DNA of 64,000 nt from Chondrus crispus. Lineage: Eukaryota > Rhodophyta > Florideophyceae > Gigartinales > Gigartinaceae. The translations under genes were made by a program, and so were the position numbers. Below, piece by piece: positions 44,801 to 55,700 of the stretch (within the stretch, counting starts at the first letter, position 1; every line of letters starts with the position of its first letter). The stretch covers positions 358,666 through 422,665 of the forward strand of contig NW_005179211.1 of NCBI RefSeq assembly GCF_000350225.1, written 5' to 3'. The notes beneath the pieces were generated by a model. It made no database searches and was not told the origin of the DNA. It saw nothing but the letters and a program-made list of their open reading frames with translations.

Positions 44801-46048
44801 TTGGACCATTTGGACATTAAATCTGCTTTTGTCCACGAGAAATACGGCTTTAAAAAGCCTGTATATCTTAGGCAACACCCTCGATTTGACGGCTCAATGG
44901 CTCACCCTGGCTCCAAAGCTGGGATCCTTATCAAGAATATATACGGAACCCCATCAGGGGGATTCTACTACCTTCGCGGTGCAGTGGAGTGGCTGGATCT
45001 AATTGGCTTCTCGCAGTCTCAAGACGACCCTTGCCTCTTTCGCTTCCAACACACCGCCAATGAATACATCTTCATAGCACTCACCATAGATGACTTCCTC
45101 GTCGCCGCCACCTCACGCCACCTCTTAGATTGGCTAGCCACCGCCCTCGCGGTCAAATATCCTGGCAACGTCAAACGCTTGGGATTCCCGTCCTCATACC
45201 TCGGATGGACAATTCAAAAACAGACAGACGGCGGCATCAAGATATCCCAGCCAAATTATGCGGCAAAGGCTCTATCTATGATGCGCATGACAGAATGTAA
45301 CAGCCGCAATTCTCCACACGTGGATGGAGCGCAGTATCACGGGCCTTGTGAGGAGGACAAGCACATCCCAAAACAGAAAGGAAAGTACCAAGAAGTGTTG
45401 GGGGAGCTTCGGTATCTCACCGACTGTACAAGACCGGACCTCACGTTCGCGGTCAATCGCCTCAGCTGCGCAGCCCACGATCCGACGCAACGACATTGGA
45501 ACATTTTAAAAAACTTGCTACGCTACATCCCAAGTACTCGGAATCTAGGCCTCGTGTACAGTCCTGTGAAACAAGAAAACTGTCATCATTTCAAGACGTA
45601 CGCTGATGCGGACTACGCTGGTCATACCAAGAACCGCAAGTCGATATCCGGCGAAATTCACTTCTACAACAACACGCCAGTAGCATGGGGTTCTCAAAAG
45701 CAGAAAGTCCAGGCCCTGTCCACTTGCGAGGCGGAATATATATCCGGATCTTCCGCCGTACAGTATACACAATGGTTTCGCAGGCTGTTTCACTTTCTTG
45801 GCCAGCCACAGGGACGTGTACCCGTCTATATGGACAACCTCTCTGCCATCAAGGTCGCTCAGAAGACCGCTTCTACAAAACGCCGCAAATTCATAGACAT
45901 CAAGCATCACTATCTGAGAGAACATATCAAACAAAATCACATCACTCTTCTGCACGTACCAACGCGCCATATGCTGGCAGACATCATGACAAAACCGCTG
46001 AGGAAACAGCTGTTTACGAACCTTCGCGACCGACTCAACATGCGCTGA
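41882..46048 (+). CDS. Copia gag-pol polyprotein
   Basis: 1388 residues from ATG 41882, no stop. Gag (about 1-340) has a helical capsid part and an Arg/Gly-rich RNA-binding tract but no CCHC knuckle. Protease: FLDSGAHPSH near residue 352. Integrase: zinc-binding HHCC (FNHIQL..., CTGCAYGKR), core Asp (SSDVCGP), Asp (TTDNAREY), Glu (NSIAERILG). Reverse transcriptase: LDIKSAFVHEKYGFKKPVYL, and the catalytic box reads LTIDDFLVA with Thr where Tyr is usual (near residue 1070). RNase H: TYADADYAGH, STCEAEYIS, DIKHHYLRE. The order protease-integrase-RT-RNase H defines copia. Fused gag and pol in one frame fits many copia elements. The element looks recently active except for the RT substitution, which may be lineage-specific. 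Confidence 0.9.
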   Translation: MSNIQPGQQPSQTQSGNTLEALIGLLAPAWKFTETIPRLNRHTFHAWRCALKLVLRQRDLEILLTDEFNLGNYVGEEHTFYSKASASCNTMIMSSLEPEVLQIIPADTFTDTPATITNALRDALVSNEDLTHRVLKAEAKEITLAQGSSVQAFVEKHRTLRARMIAANYPKIQAESTTVNLMLEGLQENPEFSALVRTAKFTGAHSSISSLHACLQDVRDFDAKNSNLVGGPIAGSFSMAPETHNPRLHRGKGRGHYGRYRGSDRFPRFTLDQITQIWQAFNSTNQNRPRQQYHKRGGNRPHRGRQQSRRTTEAQITQTTQPLLTPEQMQHLARQLDNVGQEQQPTLDCTYFLDSGAHPSHINHSLPHMRKLRKPLTTNTATSSSSRTTHSVQLRLTTSKKTELVLPAVNNPDLRTNLLSVHDIAVRHGPVLILPNQANILHKYDHNVVIGVAPWTGRGYRLKLSGGTPTAYIARTRLLPHTKRNRSPPNTARATNPSKGRISSSATQPQSPSPHKPVHLATVHTRHRSPTDIERAFHEWHLVFNHIQLPTISAMARERLLSLPHILTNKPPKLSCTGCAYGKRRPQPHHRTHHTYDICIALSSDVCGPITPSSLQGNQYVIIFVDTASRYAFAYFAPNRTRVLPAVDTVLRIVTNTHGRPPRLFTTDNAREYISKAAMDIYNQLGITPNPTIPYNPQQNSIAERILGTLMAATRSTLYHSQLPQVYWEYAMRDAVFKYNVTRHASTKQLPFTKWYGHPPPLINLHAFGRVGTVHAKRDSAKVKKLDARSYPARYLYANSLRHITVLNLTTGKPHRTRTVDFVPYIPHQDPVRTSFHNQPTARRCTARHHTPTNIVATTPAPTSHKQAKCYPDAQKWAAAHDLELDKLDNAKVVSWIPNYRLPKHAKLIPLLMKYRYKRTPSGILLERKARCTARGDRMVSKVHFDPAHTAAHTADKATIRLLLALSAAHGLHLDHLDIKSAFVHEKYGFKKPVYLRQHPRFDGSMAHPGSKAGILIKNIYGTPSGGFYYLRGAVEWLDLIGFSQSQDDPCLFRFQHTANEYIFIALTIDDFLVAATSRHLLDWLATALAVKYPGNVKRLGFPSSYLGWTIQKQTDGGIKISQPNYAAKALSMMRMTECNSRNSPHVDGAQYHGPCEEDKHIPKQKGKYQEVLGELRYLTDCTRPDLTFAVNRLSCAAHDPTQRHWNILKNLLRYIPSTRNLGLVYSPVKQENCHHFKTYADADYAGHTKNRKSISGEIHFYNNTPVAWGSQKQKVQALSTCEAEYISGSSAVQYTQWFRRLFHFLGQPQGRVPVYMDNLSAIKVAQKTASTKRRKFIDIKHHYLREHIKQNHITLLHVPTRHMLADIMTKPLRKQLFTNLRDRLNMR

Positions 46049-46150
46049 TGGCTTGCTCCCCACCACCATTGCACGAGGCGTGTCATCAGGAAGTTGCCGA
46101 TTTGCAATGGCGGTAATCCACATATCACGCGCTTGTTGAGCCGGCTGCCC

Positions 46151-46281
46151 TGCCATCAGGAATAGAGACCACTGTGCTTACACAGTGGCCCTGTAATGCT
46201 ATGTGACAGACTTGACTAAAAGGTCCAGCCGTCGTCTCCTTGAGTCGACGACGGCTAGGCGTCTTACTCTCACAGATCATA
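46151..46281 (+). repeat. Copia 3' LTR
   Basis: Same length and both hairpins as the 5' LTR, with four C/T differences. Confidence 0.9.
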
Positions 46282-46488
46282 CATATCAAACGAAGCGTGG
46301 TGACCATACTGACACTCTTACGGACGCTCTGTGTGTCATGATAGCCATAGTCAGCCATACGTGTCTACGTAACACAGGCACACACGCCGCTCGTCACGCG
46401 ATGGCGGCGTCTGCCTCTTAGGGCGATCTGGCTTCAAGCGGACAATAAACGAGGTATCGTTCCTTGCACCACAGGTTATGGACCTGAC

Positions 46489-47127
46489 TGTAGTACAATT
46501 CCGTACCACAACCCTCCAGCGAGATGATAACCGCGCGAGAGGGCTGGTGCTACTGTAGCAAGCGGGCGTACACGCGCCCGCCGCCGTGTACAGTAGTACC
46601 CCAAGGGTCCGACGTGGGACAGCCGGGAGCAGCGGGCGTGGCCACGGGTATCACATGGTACAACCGTCGGCCGGGATCGTGGCCACGGGCACACGTGTAT
46701 AATCCGCACGGTGGCTAACTAGTAAGTAGTAGTTAATGGCACAAATTAAGTAATTGTGTACAGTAGCTGGTACACAGTAAGTGGCAGCTACTGTAGAGGG
46801 ACAGGTGTCCGGGCGTCCCACTTAGGGGTTAAGACCGGGGGAACCTGCCCGTCCTAGTAAAGAGGAGGCAGACTCGCCTCCCTTCCCTTTACGGCTCAGT
46901 GCCAACACCGTTCCGATTTACCTTTTAGTCTCAGGCTTCTAACCCGTGACCGGCCGTCCGGATCTAACACCATCGTCCGGCTGCGCGTCACCAGCGACGT
47001 GATACTTCCCTCTTTTCGAGTCCATCCGTACGGTCTGCGTTCGCGCGTGGGTTACCCAGCGGCGCGCGCTCCCTCACCTCTAACCCCCCTCGTTTCGAGT
47101 GGTCGGGACGAAGGTAGTTGTACCACA
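46489..47127 (+). repeat. G3 5' LTR
   Basis: It starts TGTAGTACAA and ends TTGTACCACA, 639 bp, close to G2's 648. The start and end are inferred from the TG/CA rule, the primer-binding site position and comparison with G2; the second copy (58996) supports the limits only as far as it is homologous. Confidence 0.6.
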
Positions 47128-47130
47128 TTT

Positions 47131-47147
47131 TGGTACTCTTGTGGAGG
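47131..47147 (+). other. G3 probable primer-binding site
   Basis: TGGTACTCTTGTGGAGG starts three T residues after the LTR end, the same arrangement as G2. Confidence 0.5.
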
Positions 47148-47254
47148 GGATAACTACAGAGGTTGAGCCCGCACTGGATCGCCAGCGCGAGCAATTACCG
47201 ATCGGATTGAAAGAGGTCGAAAATCACCGCGTCGATCGCCAGTGATCATCGACG

Positions 47255-49048
47255 ATGGACCGTGCGGATTCCGCCGGAGAAGATACCGCCTCCGGGCGAG
47301 CAAGTACCCGCAGTGGCAGGGGCGCACAGCGCTCCCCGATCGAAAATCCGGAAGCCCTGCTACGCCCGCCGTCTACCAGGGGCCAGAAGACCCCTTCCGT
47401 TTCGGGCACCACCGCCGGGCTACCGGCTGGTGGGGGGAACCGCGTACAAGTACTGTACGACGAGTTACTCCCGCGACTAGAAACCTGGATGGAGGATTTC
47501 CTCGCTGAGGAATTACCTCAGGTCGTCCAGGTTTGCCTCGATCGAACGGCACCAAGACTGGTGGCGGAGCATGCGGACACCGCGCTCTGCGCCCTGCTGG
47601 ACGAGAAAATCGCCACCTCGTACGCGACTAGGTGGTAGCAACGCTCGCCGCGGAGGAGGACGAATCTCCGACCGCATTGGCTCTAAAGGGAGCTATTAGC
47701 TCCGCTGTGGCCATACGTCTGGCCACGGCATTTACCGAAACGAGAGGCGCTGTACCGCCGTCGGCGCCGCGCCGTGAAACCGTTCTGGGCTCAAGCTTTA
47801 ATATCGCTGATCCGATCGGCGCCGTACCCGGCATTGATATAATGGACCCTCACCCGGAGGGCAGAGCCATCTATCTCCCAACCGTTCACGGTGCTACAAG
47901 GAGGACCACAGAAAAAGTCCTCCCCATACTCACCGGTACTGGCGACCCCCGCGGGACAGACAACCGCCTGGGGCTCCCCGAGACAGAGAATCGGGACCCG
48001 TACCGGTTGAGCAGAAGACGTGCACCCAGCACGCACAGGACCGAAGCGGAATACACCCGGTATTCCGACGCAGAAGACCCCCGTCACAGGAGGGATGAAG
48101 ACCGCGAGGGACGCCGCTGGCGATACCGCAATAACCGCGAGGGACGCCACGGGCGATACCGCGATGCCGGAGGGGGAGGATACCCCTCCGATGATGACCC
48201 ATCCGGCTCGGAAGACTCTCGCAGGCGGGGCCACAGGGCACGCCGCGATAGAAGCCGAGACAGTCACCAGCACGACCCGTCCGACTCGGAAGACTACCAC
48301 ACCGAGTCGGATGAGGAGCATCGTCGCTCGAGCAGACACCGCCGGGCTGCTCCGAAGAGCGACGAACGACGGCCCACGATAATCAGGCCGCTCAATGACC
48401 TGTTTACCAAGGCCGTCAACTACAAGACCTACCGCCTGGAACGGCGTAGCTCGCGCTACGGCTCTACAGTAGCGTGGCACATTAACCGTTACCGGAAAAC
48501 TGGACGTGCAGATGAGGTCCCACACATTCAGCGGTCCAGATCATATTGCAGTATTGGGATTCCTCGCACGCCTCGAGATGGCGTGCGACCACAACGGGAT
48601 TACCGAGGGAGCCGCCGTGTGGTGCTTTCAATTCTACCTGACCGAACAGGCTCACGCCTTACTCCAGTCCCGTCTCAATGGAAACACCATGACGGTTGAC
48701 GTGGAGCGGCGCGAGCTGCTCTGCACATACCCACAGGTGGTCAACTTTCTGTTGCGCACCTATGCTACCGACGAGGTAATTTCCGAAGCGGTTGGGGATG
48801 TGACCTCCTTCCGTCAAAGTTCAAACATGACGGAGGAGGTCTACAGTGACCACCTCTGGGACAAGGCACTCCGGTGCGGTACGGTATTCGCCGACAGGCG
48901 GTTGAAGTCCCTGTTCGTCTAGGGGTTACTGCCAGCTACGAGCGCCCAGGTTCGTAATTACCTCGCCACGCACCCGGATGTGGACTACCAATCCGTCGCT
49001 CGGTATGCGCAAGCGATCGGGGAAACCAATCGGGCTTCCCGTCAATAG
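47255..49048 (+). pseudogene. G3 gag
   Basis: Starts MDRADSAGEDTASG at 47255. The first frame ends at TAG 47636-47638. The second frame (from about 47632) holds LAAEEDESPTALALKGAISS and a long Arg/Asp/Ser-rich tract, ending near 48490. The capsid part is in a third frame from 48506 (FSGPDHIAVLGFLARLEM, matching the FxGxDPI-x-FL pattern of G1 and G2), with TAG at 48920-48922 and final stop at 49046. At least two frameshifts and one internal stop. Confidence 0.65.
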
Positions 49049-49051
49049 GGG

Positions 49052-49675
49052 ATGTCAGCCATGGCGCATCCAGAGCCGCCCGGAGCAGCTAGAAGATTCG
49101 ACCGCAACGCAAGGACGAGGCCCGTGCTGTCGGTTGAGTCGGCATCCGACATCCCGACGGCCCGGGGATTTGCTGAAGAAGCAATCCTGGCCGTGACGGA
49201 CCAAACCGCCACGCCGACCTCGATGAGCTCGCCACCGACTAGTTATTATCCGTTGCCGGCTGCCTCGACGGCGGGTGCCTCGGTTCCGCCCGCCAACTCT
49301 GGCGACGTGCGCACAGGACTGTACGGGAGGCAAGGGCAGGATCCACGCGTCCAGTTCTCCGGCGGGAGATTTCCCGGACCGCCACCGTGCCGGTTCTGCC
49401 TTCACACCACGCACCGACAAGAGGAGTGCCCCGTCGTTGCCGATGCGAGCCTGCGGGCCAAGCTTCTGGAGGCACGAGAGGCCAACTACCAGAAGTTACG
49501 CATCCGGCAAGGCCTCCGCCCGGGATCCCCGTTCAACCGACAGGGGCCGTTCGCTTCGCGAAACCAGCGTCAGGCGGCCCCCCGGGCGTCAACGTGGTCG
49601 AGGAACCGCACCCCGACCATGCCGAAGACCACGTGGCGCAAGCCGCGGATGAAACCGGCGAGGACTTGCTGCTGA
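49052..49675 (+). pseudogene. G3 nucleocapsid with zinc knuckle
   Basis: CRFCLHTTHRQEEC is a canonical CX2CX4HX4C knuckle, the only intact canonical one among the gypsy elements here. Pro/Ser-rich before and Arg-rich after, as expected for RNA binding. Confidence 0.65.
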
Positions 49676-49721
49676 CGGAGGAAGCCGGGTAAGACGCGTA
49701 GAGGCGACGACGTCTCTCCCC

Positions 49722-50438
49722 GTGCCCAGCCTCAGAAACTCAGGCACCCCCGATCCGGCTGCGCTAGTTGAAGCGCAGCTGGATAACCGAACGGAAGGCC
49801 AGGCCATCTGCTTCTTCAAGAAGCAGAATTACGAGATCTCCGCTACGGTTGGTCAGAAGCAGCCGTTGATGGTCGCCATCACGCCAGTGCCTGACTCAGG
49901 AGCCGGCCCGAACCTCATCTATTTACGGTGTGTCGCCGAGTCGTGGCGACCATGGATAAAACCGGGTCGGAGCTCAGCGCTCATCGACGCGTCAAACCGC
50001 GCGATGAAAGCTCTAGGGGAAATCCCCTTGCTTGTCTGAATCGGTGAGTTTGTGGCGCGCGTCCCGTTCCTGGTAGTCACGAGCCTCGCCGTGGACTGTA
50101 TCCTCGGTACGAACTTCCTGGATCGCCACGTCAAGGCGATCCTCCCACCGCAACGGAAGGTCGTGTTCCACGACGCGCCACCCGTGGCGTTGGTCGGAAC
50201 AACCCCCTCGAGGCACGACTGCAAGATGGCCTCGAGGAGCACGGCGCAACAACTACCGCCGTCGGATAAAACCGAACGGAAGCAGGTGGCGTTCCCCGCC
50301 AACACACCGTCGCGGAAGATCCGCCTCGTCAGAGAGGTGACAATTCCCCCGGTGACGCAGGCCATGGTGAGGGTCGGCACGCCGGTGGGGGGCTATGTTT
50401 TTTACAGAACTCCCCAAAAAACGCGCACAAGAATTTGA
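49722..50438 (+). pseudogene. G3 aspartic protease
   Basis: TPVPDSGAGPNLI has the D-S-G active site. A TGA at 50037-50039 interrupts the domain; after it the same frame gives CILGTNFLDRHVKAI, the second conserved block. Confidence 0.65.
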
Positions 50439-52431
50439 CCCCCATGGCACAGGGGGTCATAGATGTTGTCCCCGAAAAACCGTTCTCGGTAATGCTCAGC
50501 AATTTTGGGCACCGCCCGGTTCACATCCCGAAGCATACCGTAGTCGGACTGGCTCTCTCGTCGCCCACTCACATCCTGACCCTTGCCGAGTCGGCCGCGG
50601 AAACGCCCGAAGCTAAGGAAGGCGGAGGGATGTTTAATTCAAACCTCTCAACAGCAGAAGATGGCGCGGAAGAAGCCGCCGACAACCGTACGGACAAGGG
50701 CGGGGCTGAACAAACTACGCCGCCCAAGCCGCCCTTCGAGGCGGTTGGAACGGATAAACCCGAAGACACCGCCGCCCCTGAGGAGGACCCCAACTCCTGG
50801 CAGGAGGATGTCCACATCGGTGCCGAGGACGACGAGGTACGCTCGGAGATCCTCGAGGTACTGTCCGAATTTAAGGACATGTGGACCGGACGGCTGGGAA
50901 AAATCGGGGCCACGAAGCACCGCATTGAGCTCAAGCCCGGTGCTCGCCCGATTTACCAGGCGCCTTACCGCGCCGGACCAACCGCACGGGAAAAGGTGAA
51001 AACGGAGATCGACCGCATGCTCCGAGCAGGGGTATTCGAACCCGCCACGGCCGAATGGGCAAGCGCCGTGGTATTCGTCCCTAAAAAGTATGGTACCATG
51101 CGGTTCTGTGTCGACTACAGAAAGCTCAACGCAGTCACCGTTCGGTATTCCTATCCGTTGCCGAGGATGGACGAGTGCATCGATTCCCTCGGCGAGGCTA
51201 CTGTCTTTACCACGCTAGATTGCATCAGCGGGTATTGGCAAGTAGAAATCGCCGACGAGGACCGCGACAAGACGACGTTCGCGTCGCACTGCGGGTTGTA
51301 CCCTTTCCTCCGCATGCCGTTCGGTTTGAATAATGCCCGGCTACCTCCTAGCGGGCCGTCGACATTATACTGTTGCGGGTGAAATAGGAAACCGCACTGG
51401 TCTACCTGGATGATGTTATCATCTACTCCAAGACCGTCACGGAACACTTCGCGCACGTCCGCAAGGTTTTGCGCCTTCTGCAAGACGCGGGCGTGTCGCT
51501 GAAGCTGTCTAAGTGCGCGTTCTTCGACACCTCGGTCACCTACCTGGGGCACGTGATCCGACCAGGTAGGTCGGAGGTCGTGCACCGCAACGTGGTCGCC
51601 ATCGAGCGCGCTCGACCTCCCCAGAACCAGACGGAATTGCGATCCTTCTTAGGAATGTGCAACGTGTACCATCGGTTTGTAAAGGGCTTCGCAAAAATAG
51701 CCGCTCCCCTAAACCGGAAGACGGGGAAGAATCCACCCTTCGAGTTCGAGGTTCTTACTGATGAGGAAACGAGGCGTTCGTGGAACTCAAGAAGCGCCTC
51801 GTGTCCCCACCGATCCTCGCTCTACCCTGTTACGGAAAGAAATACACCCTGGATACGGACGCTTGCGCGTACCAGATCGGCTGTGCCCTATTACAGGAGC
51901 AACCGAGCGGTGACCGCCTACCGATCGAGTATTGAAGTCGGGCTCTAACCGACACCGAGAAAAATTACACCACCACCGAGAAGGAATGCCTTGCTGTCGT
52001 GTGTCCTCAACCTGGCAGATAGCTCCGGCCGGCTAGCGCGCTGGCGTCTCCGCCTAGCCGAGTACGACTACGACGTACAGTACCGACCCGGTATTAAGCA
52101 CCAACTCGCGGATTGTGTATCACGCCTCCGAGTTGACGGCGCAACCTGCGAACCGGTTGACGACGAGGTCCCGTGTTTCGCGGTACAATGGCGAGAGAAG
52201 GAGCATAATCCCCGCCGAGGTACCGTACTCTGGGAGACCTCCGTTAAGCCGGGGAGTGCTGAGCACGCGTTCGCGGTTATACCCGAAGAACGTGACGTCT
52301 CATCCGTAACGGTGGAAGAGTTCCCTCGGGAAGAGGCCGAGGACCCCTTCTGTAGGGCGGCTGCCGAGACCGTGGGGAACCCGGACTCGCGCTACGACGT
52401 CGACCGATACGAGTTCCTCGTCCGTTCGTAG
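50435..52431 (+). pseudogene. G3 reverse transcriptase and RNase H
   Basis: RT motifs FVPKKYGTMRFCVDYRKLN, TTLDCISGYWQVEI and MPFGLNNA are in one frame to 51382. The catalytic LVYLDDVIIYSK follows in another frame, three codons after an in-frame TAG near 51383. CNVYHRFVKGFAKIAAPL is intact. RNase H (LDTDACAYQIGC, LTDTEKNYTTTEKECLAVV) is in yet another frame and lost about 40 residues near 52003 before LADSSGRLARWRLRLAEYDY. The linker before integrase ends at 52431. Confidence 0.75.
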
Positions 52432-52538
52432 CGCCTCGCATCCGTGCATACCGTCCCTTTTTCTGCGCAGCGATCTGTTCGCCTATTAATTTCCTTTTCG
52501 TGCGGTCTGCGTGCCGTCCGAGGCACGCCATTGTCGGC

Positions 52539-52737
52539 GTTAGAGTGTATCCAGTACGAGGACTATTCCGGTGTCTTCGCCGTCAACAGCAATTCCATAC
52601 AACTAGAAGTCGTGAAGCTTCCGGAAGAATTTGTAGAAAAAAATCATCTGAACAAGACAAGACTTGAAGAAGGCAGAGAAGTTCTTCAAGAGGCAGTCAA
52701 TGAGGTGTTGAGCAATTTTACGACTCCTCAGCAGTAA
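52539..52737 (+). pseudogene. Tyrosinase C-terminal fragment (copy 2)
   Basis: The last 65 codons of the tyrosinase gene, identical to 35111-35309, are joined to G3-derived sequence. The frame happens to be open upstream to a start at 52444, giving a 97-residue chimeric frame. No copper ligand is included, so no enzyme activity is possible. Confidence 0.9.
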
Positions 52738-55700
52738 TGCAATCATTTGCGAAAGTGTTTTTGTTTGAAGCCAAAGAATCGCTGTGAGAAAGAGATATGC
52801 CCAGGTGGGAAAAGGTAGTGATATCATGTTGATTTGGGAAGGGATGACATTTGATGTATTATTATTTGGCGCTTGTACTATCGAGGGTATCCCTAACATT
52901 TGTGACCGTATGTCTTGCCTATTTATTAAGGAATAGTTCAGCGGCTAGTTGCGTTCTGACGTCAGTTACGAAGAGTCTACAAAGACTGCCGACTGTCGTG
53001 CATGCCCCAGGTCTTTGCCGCTTGTAAAATTTTCTGAGTCATTTATAGCTCGCCCGTGTCATTTCTGGCCTGACGAACTTTGGAACAGTGTTTGAGACGT
53101 AGATGGCGGTAGAGGAAGACATTTGTCAGCCCTTGTTCATGCTCGAGAGCAGAGCGGACGATATGCACCCGAAAAAGGTTAAAGATTTGTCTGCAATCCC
53201 GTTGCGACATTGTGTGTTTCCTACCTGGAGAGAGACACAAGAAATATGGTTTTATGATTGCTAAAATATGTGCACGATGGTGTTTTGCTTTTACGAATGA
53301 AGAGGAGAATCAAACTAGCCACCTCCACACCCACTGAATGAGAAGCGGAATCAATCACTAACCTGCGAAACCGCGCCAAGATCCTCTGGCCGATTAGCCA
53401 GTTGGGCAAGGAGCTACAATACCTCTGCAATCAGGTCGCGATCATGTGCGTTTTTGAATGTTAAGGGCATTTACGGATGATCTTGAAACACTCTGCAGCA
53501 GCATGTGCGCACGGCGGCGACCTTCTTCTCTGGACGGACGCATGGGGGCGTTCTTCTCCTCTTGTCGGACGCACGGCGACGACCAGACTTCTGCATCTGA
53601 CATGCAGCGGCGGGTGGCTTGTGTAACTGGTGCCAGCTAGCTGTTCTGCGAAGTGTCAGAAAAAGAGATGCTTTTGTTTATTGTGATCGGCCACCAGTGC
53701 CATTTTTCGTGTGCTTGGCTTTTCTGTTCGACGCTTTGTGCCAGTCGGTACGTACCAGCCAGGACACAGCTGCTGCTGACACATAAATCGAACCGGAAGG
53801 ACAGGCACTGCAATTCTTCTGACCATAGTAGGAGAGGTGCTCTCTGCATATGCTGACATGAGAGCATAGTTATTTATCTCCTGGGAGCGCCCTGGAGGAG
53901 GAACTCAGAGTAGAAGGTATTACCGATTACAGTAGGAGGTAGTCTGAAGGGAGGCCAAGTCGTGAATGAGGGCTTTAAACAAGTCCTCGACATTCTAGAG
54001 ACGCTTCCTTAGACTTTTGTTTGCCTCCGGCAACCATACCCTGTGCCTTCCTGAGGGCATCACTAATCGGTGTTCTTCGCCTGGGCATGCAGTGATTCCT
54101 TTCTGCACCTTGTTCTCTAGACGGCGAAAGGCTGAGACGCAATAGTAAGGAAATATCGCAAAGTAATGCTGGAGAACAGGCAGGCTTTGTATCACCCTTG
54201 CATGCATGTACTCCACCACTCCTTCACCACCAGAGATGAGATATGGGCTCTGCAGATAGCATTTTCTGAACCTCGTACGTTAGTACTGAAAGATTTATGA
54301 TCTTTCATGCAAGAAAAGAGTCAAATATTTGTCCTCCATACGCGTGCCCCTGTTCATGAAGAGCATTCGACGAAATGGCTCCTAGCAATACTTTGGTGGA
54401 GGCCGTCTTTGGCGCCATACTTCGAAGTGATTGTAGCAATGACGTTGCGCTCCTGAAACAACAGGACAGCTGCGTTTGAAGTCTCATTGTCCCGGACAAC
54501 TCTACAAGAGAATGCCAAGGCACCGGTACGACAACTCATGCCTCTGCGCTTCGGACACATGTAATACCGGTTGTGCATTCCATACTTTGAAAAATAATAG
54601 ACCGTTTCACTGTTATATCCTTTCGCAGAGAGCTTCCTTGAATTCTCTGAATAGCCGGTTCGGAAACAAGGCCAATTCGGTCATCTTTCCTCCAGGCAGA
54701 GTCTGAAGTTTTGCGGAAACTATAATACTTACTTGGAAGCTGTTTCACGTGCGTCGAATAAATGAACAACACTTCTTTTTAGGTGTCTGACAGGAACAAT
54801 ACGAACTCTCACTGTTTTGGTGAGTTGAAACCATACGTATGCAGTTCAGAGCAGCGTCTGTTGCAAGAATTTTTTTTATCACACTGTCGCCCGCATCCTG
54901 ATATGTACGATTCGTTTCGGATAGCTGCACAAGTAAAATATTCTCCAGCGTAAGTGCCGTTGGGCCCCCGGCCATATCCACAGAGAACTTTATATTTTAA
55001 ACAGCTTCGTATGAACAAAGAGAGACCTCAACAACAGCGATCAGGGGCCAGAAGCGATGCCGGATAATATGAGCTGCGTTTTCCCAGAGAGAAAGCAATT
55101 TCGCCTCACTACACTAATACGATGAAAACTTGTATCTACGAGCTTTCTTTATGCGTGTTGAATCATTGTAATGCCTGATACTCAGAAGCCAGGTACAGTA
55201 TGTCCGCTGGTACAGGCACGGCTGAATCAATTAAACGGGTCGAAATGCGGTGTATGTGTAAATATTTCATGAATATGTTGCAAACTGCTAAAGAGTTTCG
55301 AGAAAGAGCGAGGCTCATTCCATAATGGCTGATGTGAGAGAGGTTCATTCATGTCAGCCATTATGGAGGAGGGGGGAGGAGGGAGTGCTGCCAGCTGCTC
55401 ACGTTTCTTCCAAAAGTCTGGAAGCGCAAAAGTGACGCGAAAGATGACATCATGTATGCTGTCCAGATGGAAACACCCAGGAGTAATTCTCGCAATGCAG
55501 TTGGTCATCAGCACGCGCCTCCAATGCTGGCCGACAAACTGATCGGAGTGAGAATATGCTTCATTGAGGCTTGTTTTTGGCTGTGCTCTCAAGAAGATGA
55601 CGGGTTTGTACTTTTTGTGGATCCTTCGGGGGGCAGCAGCTGAGGAGCAATCCACCTGCCCTTCAACACGTCCAATATCCCTCCGCAAGTTGTGACAGGT

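Larger units (their letters stand above)
41389..46281 (+). mobile_element. Ty1/copia element with intact gag-pol
   Basis: 131-bp LTRs (TG...TA) at both ends surround a single long open frame. The target duplication is CAAAT (41384-41388) and CATAT (46282-46286). The duplicated block at 58789-58793 has a single CATAT at this position, a true empty site. The two LTRs differ at four positions, all C/T. I could not recognise a primer-binding site or a clean polypurine tract. Confidence 0.92.
46489..52538 (+). mobile_element. Gypsy element G3, truncated before integrase (copy 1)
   Basis: 5' LTR (46489-47127), primer-binding site, gag, protease, reverse transcriptase and RNase H are all recognisable and broken. 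The element stops at 52538 where the second copy of the gene block begins, so integrase, any chromodomain and the 3' LTR are missing. The truncation coincides exactly with the duplication junction. Confidence 0.8.

Noticed and set aside
52444..52737. A functional 97-residue tyrosinase-related gene
   Set aside because: It contains only the C-terminal tail without any copper ligand and its 5' part is truncated retrotransposon sequence.
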